Assembly (NCBI RefSeq): GCF_018474015.1
Contig: NZ_JAHCSG010000003.1
Span: 496,001-560,000, forward strand
Direction of reading: 5' to 3'
Source of the DNA: Williamsia sp. CHRR-6
GTDB lineage: Bacteria > Actinomycetota > Actinomycetes > Mycobacteriales > Mycobacteriaceae
Length of the DNA: 64,000 nt
The notes under the pieces are model-generated. The model made no database searches and was not told the origin of the DNA. It worked only from the letters and a program-made list of their open reading frames with translations. A program made the translations under genes and the position numbers. Position 1 is the stretch's first letter; every line of letters begins with the position of its first letter. Below, one piece after another: positions 16,678-25,614 of the stretch.

Positions 16678-19541
16678 CCGCAACCCAACGCGACGGCGAT
16701 CAGCAGGCCACCACCCCACCCTCGGCCACCCAGCCCACCGCGCCCGCGGCCACCGCGACCGATGCCGCGAAACGGCGCCCCATCACCGCGATCGAGGCCG
16801 CCGAGGCGGCCGCGTTTGCCGACGTGGCCGCCGCCATCTGTGTGCTCTCTCGGGTGCTGCCCATCGCCGGGGCAGCCACGCTGGTGGCCGCCATCCCGTT
16901 CGCGCTGTTGGGGTCGCGTCGACGGCTGCGGGTGTGCGTGCTGGCCGGGGTCACCGGGTGGATCGTGGCGTTGCTGTTCGGCGGATACGGCACCGCCAAC
17001 ATGGTGTTGTGGTCGGCGGTGATGGGGTGCTTCTGCGGTATCGCGATCCGGCGAGAGTGGAAGGTCGGCACCATGATCGGGGTCGGCGTGATCGGGGTGG
17101 CGATACCGGTGGCCGCGTTCACCACCGGCGTGCTCGCCATCTTCGCCGACTACCGGCAACTGGTCTTCGACAACATCCGCAACGGCCTGCGCGGTCTGGC
17201 GCGAGCCCTGTCCAACGGCGGCTACGTGTCGGTGGACGGCTTCAACGATGCCGTCGACACGGCATTACGTGCCTGGCCCATCACCATCTCGGTGGCCACG
17301 CTGGTGGGAACGCTGCTGTCACTGTTGTTCACCTATCTCTTCGCCGCGCCACCCACCCGTTCCCTCACTCGTCGCCTCGGGGTGCCCCACGATGGTCGAC
17401 TGGTCGCCGACACCGGGGTGGTGGCCCCGGTCCCGCTCTCGTTGCGCGACATCTCCGTCACCCACCCCGGTGCTGCGGCGCCGACCATCGCCGGTATCGA
17501 CGCCGACATCGGCGTGGGTGGGCTGGTGGCCGTGGCCGGACGAAACGGGGCCGGCAAATCCACGCTCGTACAGATCATCTCTGGTCGCGAACCCACCTAC
17601 GGGTTCATCCGCCGCGCCGGTGACCCCGGTCTCGGGGCACCCGGCGGCACCGCTGTCATCGGACAACGCCCCGAGACCAGCGTGCTGGGCCTGCAGGTGG
17701 GCGACGACCTGGCGTGGGGGGCACAGAACCTCACTCCGGGGATGTCGCGGGCATTGCTGGACCGGGTGGGGCTGTCGGTGTCGCTGGACGCCGAGACCGC
17801 ACGCCTGTCCGGCGGCCAGTTGCAGCGACTGGCCATCGCCGGGGCGATGGGACGTAACCCGGGTCTGCTGATCAGCGACGAGAGCACCTCGATGATCGAC
17901 GGCACCGGACGGGTGCAGTTGATGAAGCTCTACCGCGATGTAGCCGACCACGGCACCACCGTGGTCCACGTGACCCACGATCCCCGCGAACTGGCGGTGG
18001 CCGATCAGACGATCGTCGTGCCCGGCGGCGGCGTGGAGATCGACCGGGCCACCCGCACCGACACCGGCGCCCCCACCGCCACCCGGTTCGCCGTGCGCGG
18101 CGGCCGGGTTGATCTGCGGGGCGTGGGATTTGCACACGACAGTGGAACCCCCTGGCACCGTGAGGTTCTCGCCGACGTGTCGATGACCATCCACCCCGGC
18201 CAGACTGTGGTGATCACCGGCCCCAACGGCGCCGGGAAGACCACGCTGGCCCGTCTGATCGCCGGTATCGAGCGCCCCGATTCCGGCACCATCACACTCG
18301 ACGGCGAACCCGTGCGCAACGACCGCACCGGTGCGCTGTTCGGCCATCAGTTCGCGCGCCTGTCGTTGGTGCGGGCGCGGGTACGCGACGACATCTGCGA
18401 CGCCGCCGGAGTCGACTCCGCCTCCGGGAAGCTGGTGCACGAGGCACTGCGTGAGCTGGGACTCGACCCGTGGGCCATCGCCGAGATGCGGGTCGATCAT
18501 CTCAGCGTCGGACAGCAACGTCGGGTGGCGCTGGCCGGGTTGCTGGCCGCCAAACCACGGGTGTTGGTGCTCGACGAACCGCTGGCCGGTCTGGACGAGG
18601 CATCCCGAGCGGCCATGGTCGACGCGTTGGCGCGGGTGCGCGCATCGGGGACCACCCTGGTGATCGTCACCCACGACCTCGGTGAGCTGGCCACTATCGC
18701 AGACCGCGCCATCGAGGTGACCCCGTTGGGGCCCAAGCCCATTCCGCCGGGACGACGATCCAAGGCCACCCTGTTCTCGGCCGTGGGTCGGGTGTTGCCG
18801 CGTGAGTCGCCGGCCCGCAGCCTGTGGGTGGGCACCAAGGTGTTCGGGTTGGTGGCGACCGCTCTGATGTTCGGGATCTCCCCATCGTGGATCACCGTGG
18901 GTATCGGTGCTGCCATCGCCGCGGTGTGGACGGCGGCCGGTCGCATCCCGACCGCCGCGCTACCCCGGCTGCCGTGGTGGCTGGTGGGCGTCACCCTGAT
19001 CGGCGCGGTGTTCACCGCGCTGGGCGGCGGATCACCGTTCGTCACCATCCTGGGCGTCAAGCTGGGCCTGGGCGGGGTGAACACGTGGGGCATCCTCATC
19101 TCCATCACCGTGCTGTCCTTCTACCTGTCGCTGCTGTTCTGCTGGACCACGCCGATGGTCGAGGTGCCCGCGTTCGGGCAACGCGTGGTCGGGTGGGGCC
19201 GGCGGGTGGGGTTGCGCCTGCAGGCGGTAGCGGTGGCCGTCACGGTGTCACTTCGGTTGCTACCCTTCATGATCGGCGATTTTCGGGCGCTACTGCAGGC
19301 CGTGGGTCAGCGTCGCGCGCCTGGGAAACGTACGGTGCAGCGTCGGCTGGAAGAAGCTGCGGCGGCCATGGCCATCGCGTGCGCGTTGGCCGCGCAGAAC
19401 GCTCGCGAGGTCGCGGCATCAATGGACAACCGCGGCGGCATCGGCGTGGTGGCGCGGGCCGATCGACGCCCCGCCGCGCGCGACCTGATGGTCATCGGTG
19501 TCATGGTGGCGGTGGTGGTCCTCGGCATCGTCGTCGGATGA
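16674..19541 (+). CDS. ECF-type ABC transporter fused in one polypeptide (S-like, two ATPases, T component)
   Basis: A 955-residue energy-coupling-factor-type vitamin or metal importer with all modules in one chain. Residues ~40-230 are membrane-spanning and resemble a substrate-binding S component. The first ATPase has Walker A GRNGAGKS (289-296) and signature LSGGQLQR. The second has Walker A GPNGAGKT (516-523), LSVGQQRR and LVLDEP. Residues ~705-955 are an EcfT/CbiQ-like membrane domain. The first ATPase's Walker B reads LLISDEST rather than DEP. Mtb Rv2326c is a partly fused relative. The substrate is unknown and no riboswitch precedes it, as it overlaps the crotonase gene by ATGA. Confidence 0.85.
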   Translation: MTATQRDGDQQATTPPSATQPTAPAATATDAAKRRPITAIEAAEAAAFADVAAAICVLSRVLPIAGAATLVAAIPFALLGSRRRLRVCVLAGVTGWIVALLFGGYGTANMVLWSAVMGCFCGIAIRREWKVGTMIGVGVIGVAIPVAAFTTGVLAIFADYRQLVFDNIRNGLRGLARALSNGGYVSVDGFNDAVDTALRAWPITISVATLVGTLLSLLFTYLFAAPPTRSLTRRLGVPHDGRLVADTGVVAPVPLSLRDISVTHPGAAAPTIAGIDADIGVGGLVAVAGRNGAGKSTLVQIISGREPTYGFIRRAGDPGLGAPGGTAVIGQRPETSVLGLQVGDDLAWGAQNLTPGMSRALLDRVGLSVSLDAETARLSGGQLQRLAIAGAMGRNPGLLISDESTSMIDGTGRVQLMKLYRDVADHGTTVVHVTHDPRELAVADQTIVVPGGGVEIDRATRTDTGAPTATRFAVRGGRVDLRGVGFAHDSGTPWHREVLADVSMTIHPGQTVVITGPNGAGKTTLARLIAGIERPDSGTITLDGEPVRNDRTGALFGHQFARLSLVRARVRDDICDAAGVDSASGKLVHEALRELGLDPWAIAEMRVDHLSVGQQRRVALAGLLAAKPRVLVLDEPLAGLDEASRAAMVDALARVRASGTTLVIVTHDLGELATIADRAIEVTPLGPKPIPPGRRSKATLFSAVGRVLPRESPARSLWVGTKVFGLVATALMFGISPSWITVGIGAAIAAVWTAAGRIPTAALPRLPWWLVGVTLIGAVFTALGGGSPFVTILGVKLGLGGVNTWGILISITVLSFYLSLLFCWTTPMVEVPAFGQRVVGWGRRVGLRLQAVAVAVTVSLRLLPFMIGDFRALLQAVGQRRAPGKRTVQRRLEEAAAAMAIACALAAQNAREVAASMDNRGGIGVVARADRRPAARDLMVIGVMVAVVVLGIVVG

Positions 19542-19586
19542 CCTCCACACCTGTCGTCGGCCGATGGCAGGTGGTACGAAGAGTCC

Positions 19587-21089
19587 ATGGTGGTTGACGA
19601 GACGAATGACTCACACGTGCCCGCGCGCTCCGTCGACGTGGTGATCGTGGGGGCCGGGTTGTCCGGGATCAACGCGGCCTACCGACTGCAGGAACGCAAC
19701 CCCGGCCTCAGCTACGTCATCGTCGAGAACCGTGAGCGGATCGGCGGAACCTGGGACCTGTTCCGATACCCGGGCGTACGCTCGGACAGCGACATCTACA
19801 CGCTCAGTTACCCATTCAAGGCATGGGACGGTCGCAAAGCCATCGCCGACGGGGCCGACATCCGGCAGTACCTCGTCGATGTGGCCACCGAGAACGGCAT
19901 CGACCGGCACATCGAGTACGGCGTGAAGGTGACCGCCGCACAGTTCGACTCCCGCACCGACCGCTGGACGGTCGACGCCACGGTGTCGGGTACGCCAACG
20001 CAGTTTCGGACCCGGTTCCTGTACCTGTGCACCGGGTACTACGACTACGAGCAGGGACACGCACCAGACTTCGACGGGCTCGCCGACTTCACCGGCACGG
20101 TGGTGCACCCACAGTTCTGGCCCGAGGACCTCGACTACGCGAGCAAGAAGGTGGTGGTGATCGGCAGCGGCGCCACCGCCATCACCCTGGTGCCGTCGCT
20201 GTCCCGCGAGGCCGCGCTGGTGACCATGCTGCAGCGCTCACCCACCCACATCTCGGTGCTCCCGTCGGTGGACAAACGCGCTCAGCTGTTGCGAAAGTAC
20301 CTGCCCACCATGGCCGCTCACCGGATGGCTCGATGGATGAACACCGTGCTCAGTCTCGGGTTCTACTTCTACTGCCGTCGGTTTCCCGCCCGAGCACGCG
20401 CGCGGCTACGAGGGTTGGCGTTGCGGTTCCTGCCCGCAGGCTTCGACGTCGACACCCACCTCAACCCCAGCTACCAGCCGTGGGATCAGCGCCTGTGTGT
20501 GGTACCCGATGCCGATCTGTACCGGGCCATCCGCGCAGGCAAGGCAGACATCGTCACCGACACCATCGACCACTTCGACGCGACCGGCATCGCCCTGAGC
20601 TCCGGTGCTCATCTCGACGCCGACATCGTGGTGATGGCGACCGGCTTGAAAATCCAAGCGTTCGGCGGCATCACGCTGGCGGTGGACGGTGTGACGGTCG
20701 ATCCGCACGAACGCTTCCTGTACCGGGGGCGAATGTTGGAGGGGGTGCCGAACTTCGCTTGGATCTTCGGCTACACCAACGCATCGTGGACGCTGCGCTC
20801 GGACATGACCGCCCGGTCGGTGGCAGAGCTGTTGGACTACATGGATTCTCACGGTTACACCCACGCCTACCCCGACCGCAACGGCAAGTCCATACCCGAA
20901 CTGCCCATGGTCGACCTGCAGTCCGGATACATCCAACGGGCCGCCGACGTGTTGCCGAAGTCGAGCACCGAGCGACCCTGGAAGGTGGGGGCCAACGTGT
21001 TGCTGGATTACATCGATCACCTCCGCGGCCAGGTGACCGACTCGATGACCTTCGGTCGAGTGACCACGCCCGCCACCGCCGATCGTTGA
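19587..21089 (+). CDS. Baeyer-Villiger-type flavin monooxygenase, EthA-like
   Basis: A 500-residue FAD/NADPH-dependent monooxygenase with two Rossmann sites (GAGLSG 22-27, GSGATA 193-198) and between them the Baeyer-Villiger fingerprint FTGTVVHPQFWP (168-179). RYPGVRSDSDIYTL, PWDQRLC and FGYTNASWTLRSD match M. tuberculosis EthA closely, the enzyme that oxidises ketones and activates ethionamide. No ethR-like TetR gene is adjacent. ATG 19587 has GAAGAG upstream. Six 21-bp repeats begin six bases after the stop. Confidence 0.9.
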   Translation: MVVDETNDSHVPARSVDVVIVGAGLSGINAAYRLQERNPGLSYVIVENRERIGGTWDLFRYPGVRSDSDIYTLSYPFKAWDGRKAIADGADIRQYLVDVATENGIDRHIEYGVKVTAAQFDSRTDRWTVDATVSGTPTQFRTRFLYLCTGYYDYEQGHAPDFDGLADFTGTVVHPQFWPEDLDYASKKVVVIGSGATAITLVPSLSREAALVTMLQRSPTHISVLPSVDKRAQLLRKYLPTMAAHRMARWMNTVLSLGFYFYCRRFPARARARLRGLALRFLPAGFDVDTHLNPSYQPWDQRLCVVPDADLYRAIRAGKADIVTDTIDHFDATGIALSSGAHLDADIVVMATGLKIQAFGGITLAVDGVTVDPHERFLYRGRMLEGVPNFAWIFGYTNASWTLRSDMTARSVAELLDYMDSHGYTHAYPDRNGKSIPELPMVDLQSGYIQRAADVLPKSSTERPWKVGANVLLDYIDHLRGQVTDSMTFGRVTTPATADR

Positions 21090-21094
21090 CCACC

Positions 21095-21220
21095 CGTCGA
21101 GTGGGCGGAAAACCCCGTCGACTGGGCGGAAGTTGACGTCGAGTGGGCGGAAAACCCCGTCGGTTGGGCGGAAAACGACGTCGGCTGGGCGGAAAACCCG
21201 GTCGACTGGGCGGCAACCTC
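21095..21220 (+). repeat. Six-unit 21-bp tandem repeat array, upstream copy
   Basis: Units start at 21095, 21116, 21137, 21158, 21179 and 21200. Each is a variant of CGTCGAGTGGGCGGAAAACCC, with the core TGGGCGG invariant and the ends alternating between AAAACCC and AAGTTGA/AAAACGA types. The array begins in the EthA-MFS intergenic gap and runs on as the first coding part of the MFS gene. Read in that frame each unit encodes seven residues of the S-x-G-R-K-T type. Confidence 0.9.
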
Positions 21221-22419
21221 TGCGGCCAAGCGACTTTCGACGGCTGTGGGCCGCCTACTCGATCACCACGCTGGGCAGCGCCATCGGTGCAGGCGCGCTG
21301 GGTCTGGTCGCGATCCTGGTACTCCACGCACCGGCCTGGCAGGTCTCCACGCTGGCGGCGGCTCCACTGCTCGTGGCGGCGACGGTCGCGCTGCCGCTGG
21401 GCCCGTGGATCGAGTTCCAACGCAAACGACCACTCATGATCGGCGCTGACATCGCCGGGTTCGTCACGCTCATCTCGGTTCCGATCGCGGCGGCCTTCGG
21501 CACGCTGACCTTCGCGCACCTGTGTGTAGTGGCGGTGGTGCAAGCGTTGTGTGCCATGGTGTTTCGCAGTGCCAGCCAGCCGAATCTGAAGTCGCTGGTA
21601 CCGCCTGAGTTGCTGATGTCGGCCAACTCGCGCTTCGAAACCACGGCGTGGACAGCTCAATCGGTGGGCAGTCCACTGGGCGGACTGCTGGTCAGTGTGC
21701 TGGGCGCGACCGCGTCGATGGCGGTGGACGCGACGAGCTTCCTGCTGTCGGCGGTAGGGGTGAGTCGGCTACAGTCACCGGAACCGACACCACCGCAGCG
21801 GACTGCGCCACGACATCTGCGCCGCGAGATCGTCGAGGGTCTGGCATTTCTGCTGGGGCATCGCACACTTCGCATGCTGTTCGTCAACTCAGTCGTCTTT
21901 AGCGGTGGCGTGCTGATGTCAACACCTTTGCTGGCGGTGTTGATGTTGCGGGACTTGGGGTTTGCACCCTGGCAATTTGGGCTGGCCCTCGGTCTCCCGT
22001 GTCTGGGCGGGGTGCTGGGTGCTGCGGTGGCTCCGTCCGTATCGCTCTGGTTCGGTTCTGACCGAACCCTTCTCGCCTTCGGGTTCGCTCGTACCGGATG
22101 GCTGGGCCTGGTGCTGCTGGCGGGTCCATCCACCGTGGGGCTGGCGGTCATCATCGCCGCAGAGTTCATGCTGCTGTTCTGCGCGGGAATCTTCAACCCG
22201 GTGTTCACCACCTACCGGATGTCGGTGACTCCTGATCATCTGATGTCACGGGTGGTCACCACCTGGTCGGTGGGCACCAGACTGGTTCCGCCACTGTTCA
22301 TCCTGGCCGGTGGCGCCGTGGCCACCGCCTGTGGCACCCGCACCGTTCTGGCCGTGGCCGCCACTGTCATCGCGTCGAGCAGCTTGTTTCTGCCATGGCG
22401 CGCCCGACCGGCCACCTGA
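21133..22419 (+). CDS. MFS transporter with repeat-derived N-terminus
   Basis: A 428-residue major facilitator protein of the drug-exporter type, with about twelve hydrophobic segments from LWAAYSITTLGSAIGAGAL onward and a central loop near residue 215. The only in-frame start before the first helix is TTG 21133, which lies inside the 21-bp repeat array. The first ~30 residues (GRKTPSVGRKTTSAGRKT) are translated repeat units and give a basic cytoplasmic tail. There is no ATG or GTG in frame until the third helix. Either translation starts at this TTG or at an unusual codon nearer LRPSDFRRLW. A second repeat array follows the stop by two bases. Confidence 0.8.
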   Translation: MTSSGRKTPSVGRKTTSAGRKTRSTGRQPLRPSDFRRLWAAYSITTLGSAIGAGALGLVAILVLHAPAWQVSTLAAAPLLVAATVALPLGPWIEFQRKRPLMIGADIAGFVTLISVPIAAAFGTLTFAHLCVVAVVQALCAMVFRSASQPNLKSLVPPELLMSANSRFETTAWTAQSVGSPLGGLLVSVLGATASMAVDATSFLLSAVGVSRLQSPEPTPPQRTAPRHLRREIVEGLAFLLGHRTLRMLFVNSVVFSGGVLMSTPLLAVLMLRDLGFAPWQFGLALGLPCLGGVLGAAVAPSVSLWFGSDRTLLAFGFARTGWLGLVLLAGPSTVGLAVIIAAEFMLLFCAGIFNPVFTTYRMSVTPDHLMSRVVTTWSVGTRLVPPLFILAGGAVATACGTRTVLAVAATVIASSSLFLPWRARPAT

Positions 22420-22421
22420 CC

Positions 22422-22506
22422 CGTCGAGTGGGCGGAAGTCGACCTCCATTGGGCGGTAAACGCCGTCGGTTGGGCAGAAGTGTGACGTCGAGTGGGCGGA
22501 AGACAC
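22422..22506 (+). repeat. Four-unit 21-bp repeat array, downstream copy
   Basis: Units at 22422-22442, 22443-22463, 22464-22485 (22 bp) and 22486-22506 share the TGGGCGG core (TGGGCAG in the third) and the same orientation as the array at 21095-21220. The MFS gene is thus bracketed by direct arrays of one repeat family. Confidence 0.85.
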
Positions 22507-22578
22507 CTGACAACAGGGCTCTTGCGGCATGGCGGGGCGACCACGTACGGTCGGCGGCATGACATCACCGAAAGGCGC

Positions 22579-23958
22579 ATGAGCGCGCAACGTTGTCTGT
22601 CGATATTCCTCGACGAACTGTTGATCGCAGACGGCTGTCTGCGCCCGCCATCTGTTGGCGAGGTGATCGAGCTTCCACTGGCGTTGCGCAACAACGCGAT
22701 CACCGATTTCCCCGCCACCGATCACCACGGCCGACTGGAACCGGACCCAGATGTTCGCGTCGGCATCGACGGCCCGGAGTGGACTGGCCTACTCACCGGT
22801 GACGGCTGGTCGGCGCGCTGGTCAGGACCTCGGCCGATGATCGGCGATGTGACGGTGTCGGGCGTGCTCACCTGCTTTCACGGCGATGGGTCCGGAAGAG
22901 TACGCGGACGCATCACCCGGATGCACATGGTGCGCCAGTCGATGCTGGGAGTTCCTGGGGCGCCGCCCTTTCCGGTGCGATGGGGTCTGGATGGGCGGCC
23001 CTACCTGGCCGAGGAGACAAATTCTGCACCGCGGCACTTCGACCGCAGTGTCATCCACGATCGCCAACCTGAACTCGGTGAAACCACCACCATCGGTATC
23101 GGGCTGATCCTCGACCTCGACCTCGACGTCGCACCACCTCCAGACCGGCCACCGTTCGTGCCTGGTGACATCTCGGCGCATGGATCGACGCTGTGGCAGG
23201 TTGATTGCGCACTGCCGATCGTGCGCGCGGATGACGCCGAGTACCTGCTGCCGGGTCTGATCGGAGTCGATCGATCTGTTTTCGCCACGGCCAGTGGATG
23301 CTGGGTGACCGGTAGTGACGGCTTGTTCCGTTGTGCCCCCGGCCAGTCCCCGGTCCGCGTCAACGACAGAGCTGTCGGTGCCGCAGCCACGCTGGGCGAA
23401 CTGATTCTCACGATCACCACTGACGGAAGGTGGCGTATCCACAGCCAGGACTCATCCGAACTCCGGATTCCGGCGCCACCTGGCCACTGCTACAACGTGG
23501 CCGGCCGCAACGACCATTGGATCGCCGTCGTCAACGACGTCGCATCCAGCGAATTCAAGCTGGTACGAATCGATCTGGACGCGAACGTCACCGTCGGCCC
23601 GGTACACCACGGCGTACCCGGCTCGTGGCCCGCATTAGGCGGCGATCCGCTGAATGTTCGAATCGACAACCAAGTCCATCGAATTCGAGGCGATCTCACT
23701 CTGGACCCAGCGACCAGGCTTCGCGGCCGATTCATCCACGGGGAGACGCGTCAGGTCCCCGACTTCACCCTCGACCACTTGATGTGGACGGTCGACTGCC
23801 AGACCTCACGGGATGAACTGGTGCTGATCCACCCCGAGACCCACGAGTTGGTGCGGCGAATCCCGTTGCATGGCAGCGCACCGCGGGCTGCCATCACCGA
23901 CGACGGCACCATCCATCTCCTTGACAAGGATCTGCGGTCCGTCCCGCCAGCAGCTTGA
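22579..23958 (+). CDS. Hypothetical protein, 459 aa, beta-rich
   Basis: I do not recognise the family. Residues 1-160 form a compact alpha/beta region (ITDFPATDHHGRLEPDPDVR, GDVTVSGVLTCFHGDG). From about 210 on, recurring strands with Gly/Asp turns (LFRCAPGQSPVRV, WRIHSQDSSELRI, FKLVRIDLDANVTVG, HRIRGDLTLDP) suggest a propeller-like beta domain. There is no signal peptide, so it is likely cytoplasmic. I start it at ATG 22579 with AAAGG just upstream; a longer GTG start at 22492 would lie inside the 21-bp repeat array and is unlikely. Confidence 0.6.
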   Translation: MSAQRCLSIFLDELLIADGCLRPPSVGEVIELPLALRNNAITDFPATDHHGRLEPDPDVRVGIDGPEWTGLLTGDGWSARWSGPRPMIGDVTVSGVLTCFHGDGSGRVRGRITRMHMVRQSMLGVPGAPPFPVRWGLDGRPYLAEETNSAPRHFDRSVIHDRQPELGETTTIGIGLILDLDLDVAPPPDRPPFVPGDISAHGSTLWQVDCALPIVRADDAEYLLPGLIGVDRSVFATASGCWVTGSDGLFRCAPGQSPVRVNDRAVGAAATLGELILTITTDGRWRIHSQDSSELRIPAPPGHCYNVAGRNDHWIAVVNDVASSEFKLVRIDLDANVTVGPVHHGVPGSWPALGGDPLNVRIDNQVHRIRGDLTLDPATRLRGRFIHGETRQVPDFTLDHLMWTVDCQTSRDELVLIHPETHELVRRIPLHGSAPRAAITDDGTIHLLDKDLRSVPPAA

Positions 23959-24023
23959 TCGTCAGCACCCCGTGAGTGTTTCTGGAGGGCCCGCCCTCCA
24001 GATTCGCGCACGGGGCGTAGCCA

Positions 24024-24932
24024 TCAGACCAGACTGTCGGCAGCGGCGGCGGCGATCATCTCGGTCAACTCGTCGATGAGCGGGGAGTGCACTGACCAGA
24101 ACTGCCAGAACAATTCGACGTCGATGTGTCGATCCGACAGGGTGACCACCGTGCCCGCGTCCAACGCATCGGCGATCTGGACCTCGGGCACCGTCCCCCA
24201 CCCGGCACCCAGTTCGATGGCGCGGTGATACTCGGTGGACGCGGGGATGTAGGTGGTGGGCGGGCTCACCCGTTTGCGGGTGTGTCGCCGGATGAACTCG
24301 GCCTGCAACTGATCGTTGCGGTCGAAGGACACCAGCGGCGCCCGCGCCAGGTCGACTCCGGTGAGTCCGTCGGGAAACCAGTACTCGGCGAACTCGTGGT
24401 TGGCGACCGGTAGGTATCGGGTGGCCCCCAGCCGTCGGACGGTACAGCCCCGGATCGGCGTGGGGTGTGATGTGATGGCGCCCACCACCTCCCCGGCGCG
24501 CAGGAACTCGGTGTTGGCGCTCTCGTCGCCGCGCAGCACTTCCATGGCGACCGGATGTCGCTGTTGCATCCGCGCCACCACCGGCAGCAGCCAGATGGCC
24601 AGCGAGTCGGCGTTCACCGCGATCGGTAGGTGAATCCGATGCCGGTCGCGCGGATCGTCGTGGGCGGAGTCGTCCTCGCCGGTGAGTTCGGCAAAAGCAC
24701 TGGAGATCAACAGGTCCCACTGCTTGGCCAGCCGCAACAGCACCTGGCCATCGGCAGTGGCTCGTGCCGGCTTACCCCGTTGCACCACCACTCGGCCCAC
24801 CGTGGATTCCAGCGCCTTGATGCGTTGACTCACCGCTGAGGGGGTGATGTGCAACGAGCGTGCCGCCGCCTCGAAGGTCCCTTCGCGCACCACGGCGACC
24901 AACGTGGCCAATCCGTCACTGGAGATGGTCAT
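24024..24932 (-). CDS. lysG: LysR-family regulator, LysG/ArgP type
   Basis: A 302-residue LysR regulator. The N-terminal winged helix (GLATLVAVVREGTFEAAARSLHITPSAVSQRIKALE) and effector domain match ArgP/LysG, which senses intracellular lysine/arginine and activates the divergent exporter gene. It faces lysE with 70 bases between the starts, the same arrangement as C. glutamicum lysG-lysE. An A/T-rich inverted repeat sits in that gap. ATG 24932 is the natural start (MTISSDGLATLV). Confidence 0.85.
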   Translation of the reverse strand: MTISSDGLATLVAVVREGTFEAAARSLHITPSAVSQRIKALESTVGRVVVQRGKPARATADGQVLLRLAKQWDLLISSAFAELTGEDDSAHDDPRDRHRIHLPIAVNADSLAIWLLPVVARMQQRHPVAMEVLRGDESANTEFLRAGEVVGAITSHPTPIRGCTVRRLGATRYLPVANHEFAEYWFPDGLTGVDLARAPLVSFDRNDQLQAEFIRRHTRKRVSPPTTYIPASTEYHRAIELGAGWGTVPEVQIADALDAGTVVTLSDRHIDVELFWQFWSVHSPLIDELTEMIAAAAADSLV

Positions 24933-24943
24933 GAAGTGATTCT

Positions 24944-24963
24944 AATGATTCGTGAAAATCATT
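24944..24963. promoter_or_regulatory. Candidate LysG operator
   Basis: AATGATT (24944-24950) and AATCATT (24957-24963) form a perfect seven-base inverted repeat with a six-base spacer. It is unusually A/T-rich for this DNA and lies in the middle of the lysG-lysE divergent gap. LysR proteins bind T-N11-A type dyads, which this fits. Confidence 0.5.
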
Positions 24964-25002
24964 CGCTGGGCTGTTGGCAGGTGTCGCCTTAACGTTTCCT
25001 TC

Positions 25003-25614
25003 ATGACGCTGTTCCTTCCGGCTCTGGCCGGCCTGGGAACCGGAGCAGGACTCATCGTCGCCATCGGACCGCAGAACGCATTCGTGATGCGGATCGGCGT
25101 GGCGCGCAGTCATCTGCTGCCGGTTCTGGCCGTGTGCACCCTGTCCGACCTCACCCTCATCGTGGCCGGTGTCGGCGGGCTGGGCACCATCGTCTCGGCG
25201 CACCCCAAGGTGGTGGTGGCAGCAACCGTGGCCGGAGGGCTCTACATCTGCACTCTGGGGCTGATGGCGGCGCGGCGCAGCCTCACCCAGCGATCGATGG
25301 CCGTGTCCGCGTCAGCTCAGTTGAGTCGGTGGGCCGCAGTGGGTACCGCGTTGGCGTTGACCTGGCTCAACCCGCACGTCTACCTCGACACCGTGGTGAT
25401 GATGGGCGCGGTGGCCAACAGCCATGGGGCACAGGGCAAATGGATGTTCGCGCTGGGGGCGGGCATCGCCAGCATCCTGTGGTTCGGCGCGCTGGGGCTG
25501 GCGACGGTCCGGCTGGCGCCACTGTTTTCCAACCCGAAGGCGTGGCGGGTGCTCGACGGGGTGATCGCGGTGATCATGATGAGCATCGGCACCATGCTGT
25601 TGCTGTCGGTCTAG
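25003..25614 (+). CDS. lysE: LysE/ArgO family basic amino-acid exporter
   Basis: A 203-residue membrane exporter with about six hydrophobic segments. The family segment GLIVAIGPQNAFVMRIGV is near residue 17 and TWLNPHVYLDTVVMMG near 120. It exports L-lysine and/or L-arginine when intracellular levels rise. I use ATG 25003, which gives MTLFLPALAGLGTGAGL. An upstream in-frame ATG at 24952 lies in the operator region and is unlikely. It is paired with the divergent lysG; its stop overlaps the convergent EAL gene by four bases. Confidence 0.9.
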   Translation: MTLFLPALAGLGTGAGLIVAIGPQNAFVMRIGVARSHLLPVLAVCTLSDLTLIVAGVGGLGTIVSAHPKVVVAATVAGGLYICTLGLMAARRSLTQRSMAVSASAQLSRWAAVGTALALTWLNPHVYLDTVVMMGAVANSHGAQGKWMFALGAGIASILWFGALGLATVRLAPLFSNPKAWRVLDGVIAVIMMSIGTMLLLSV

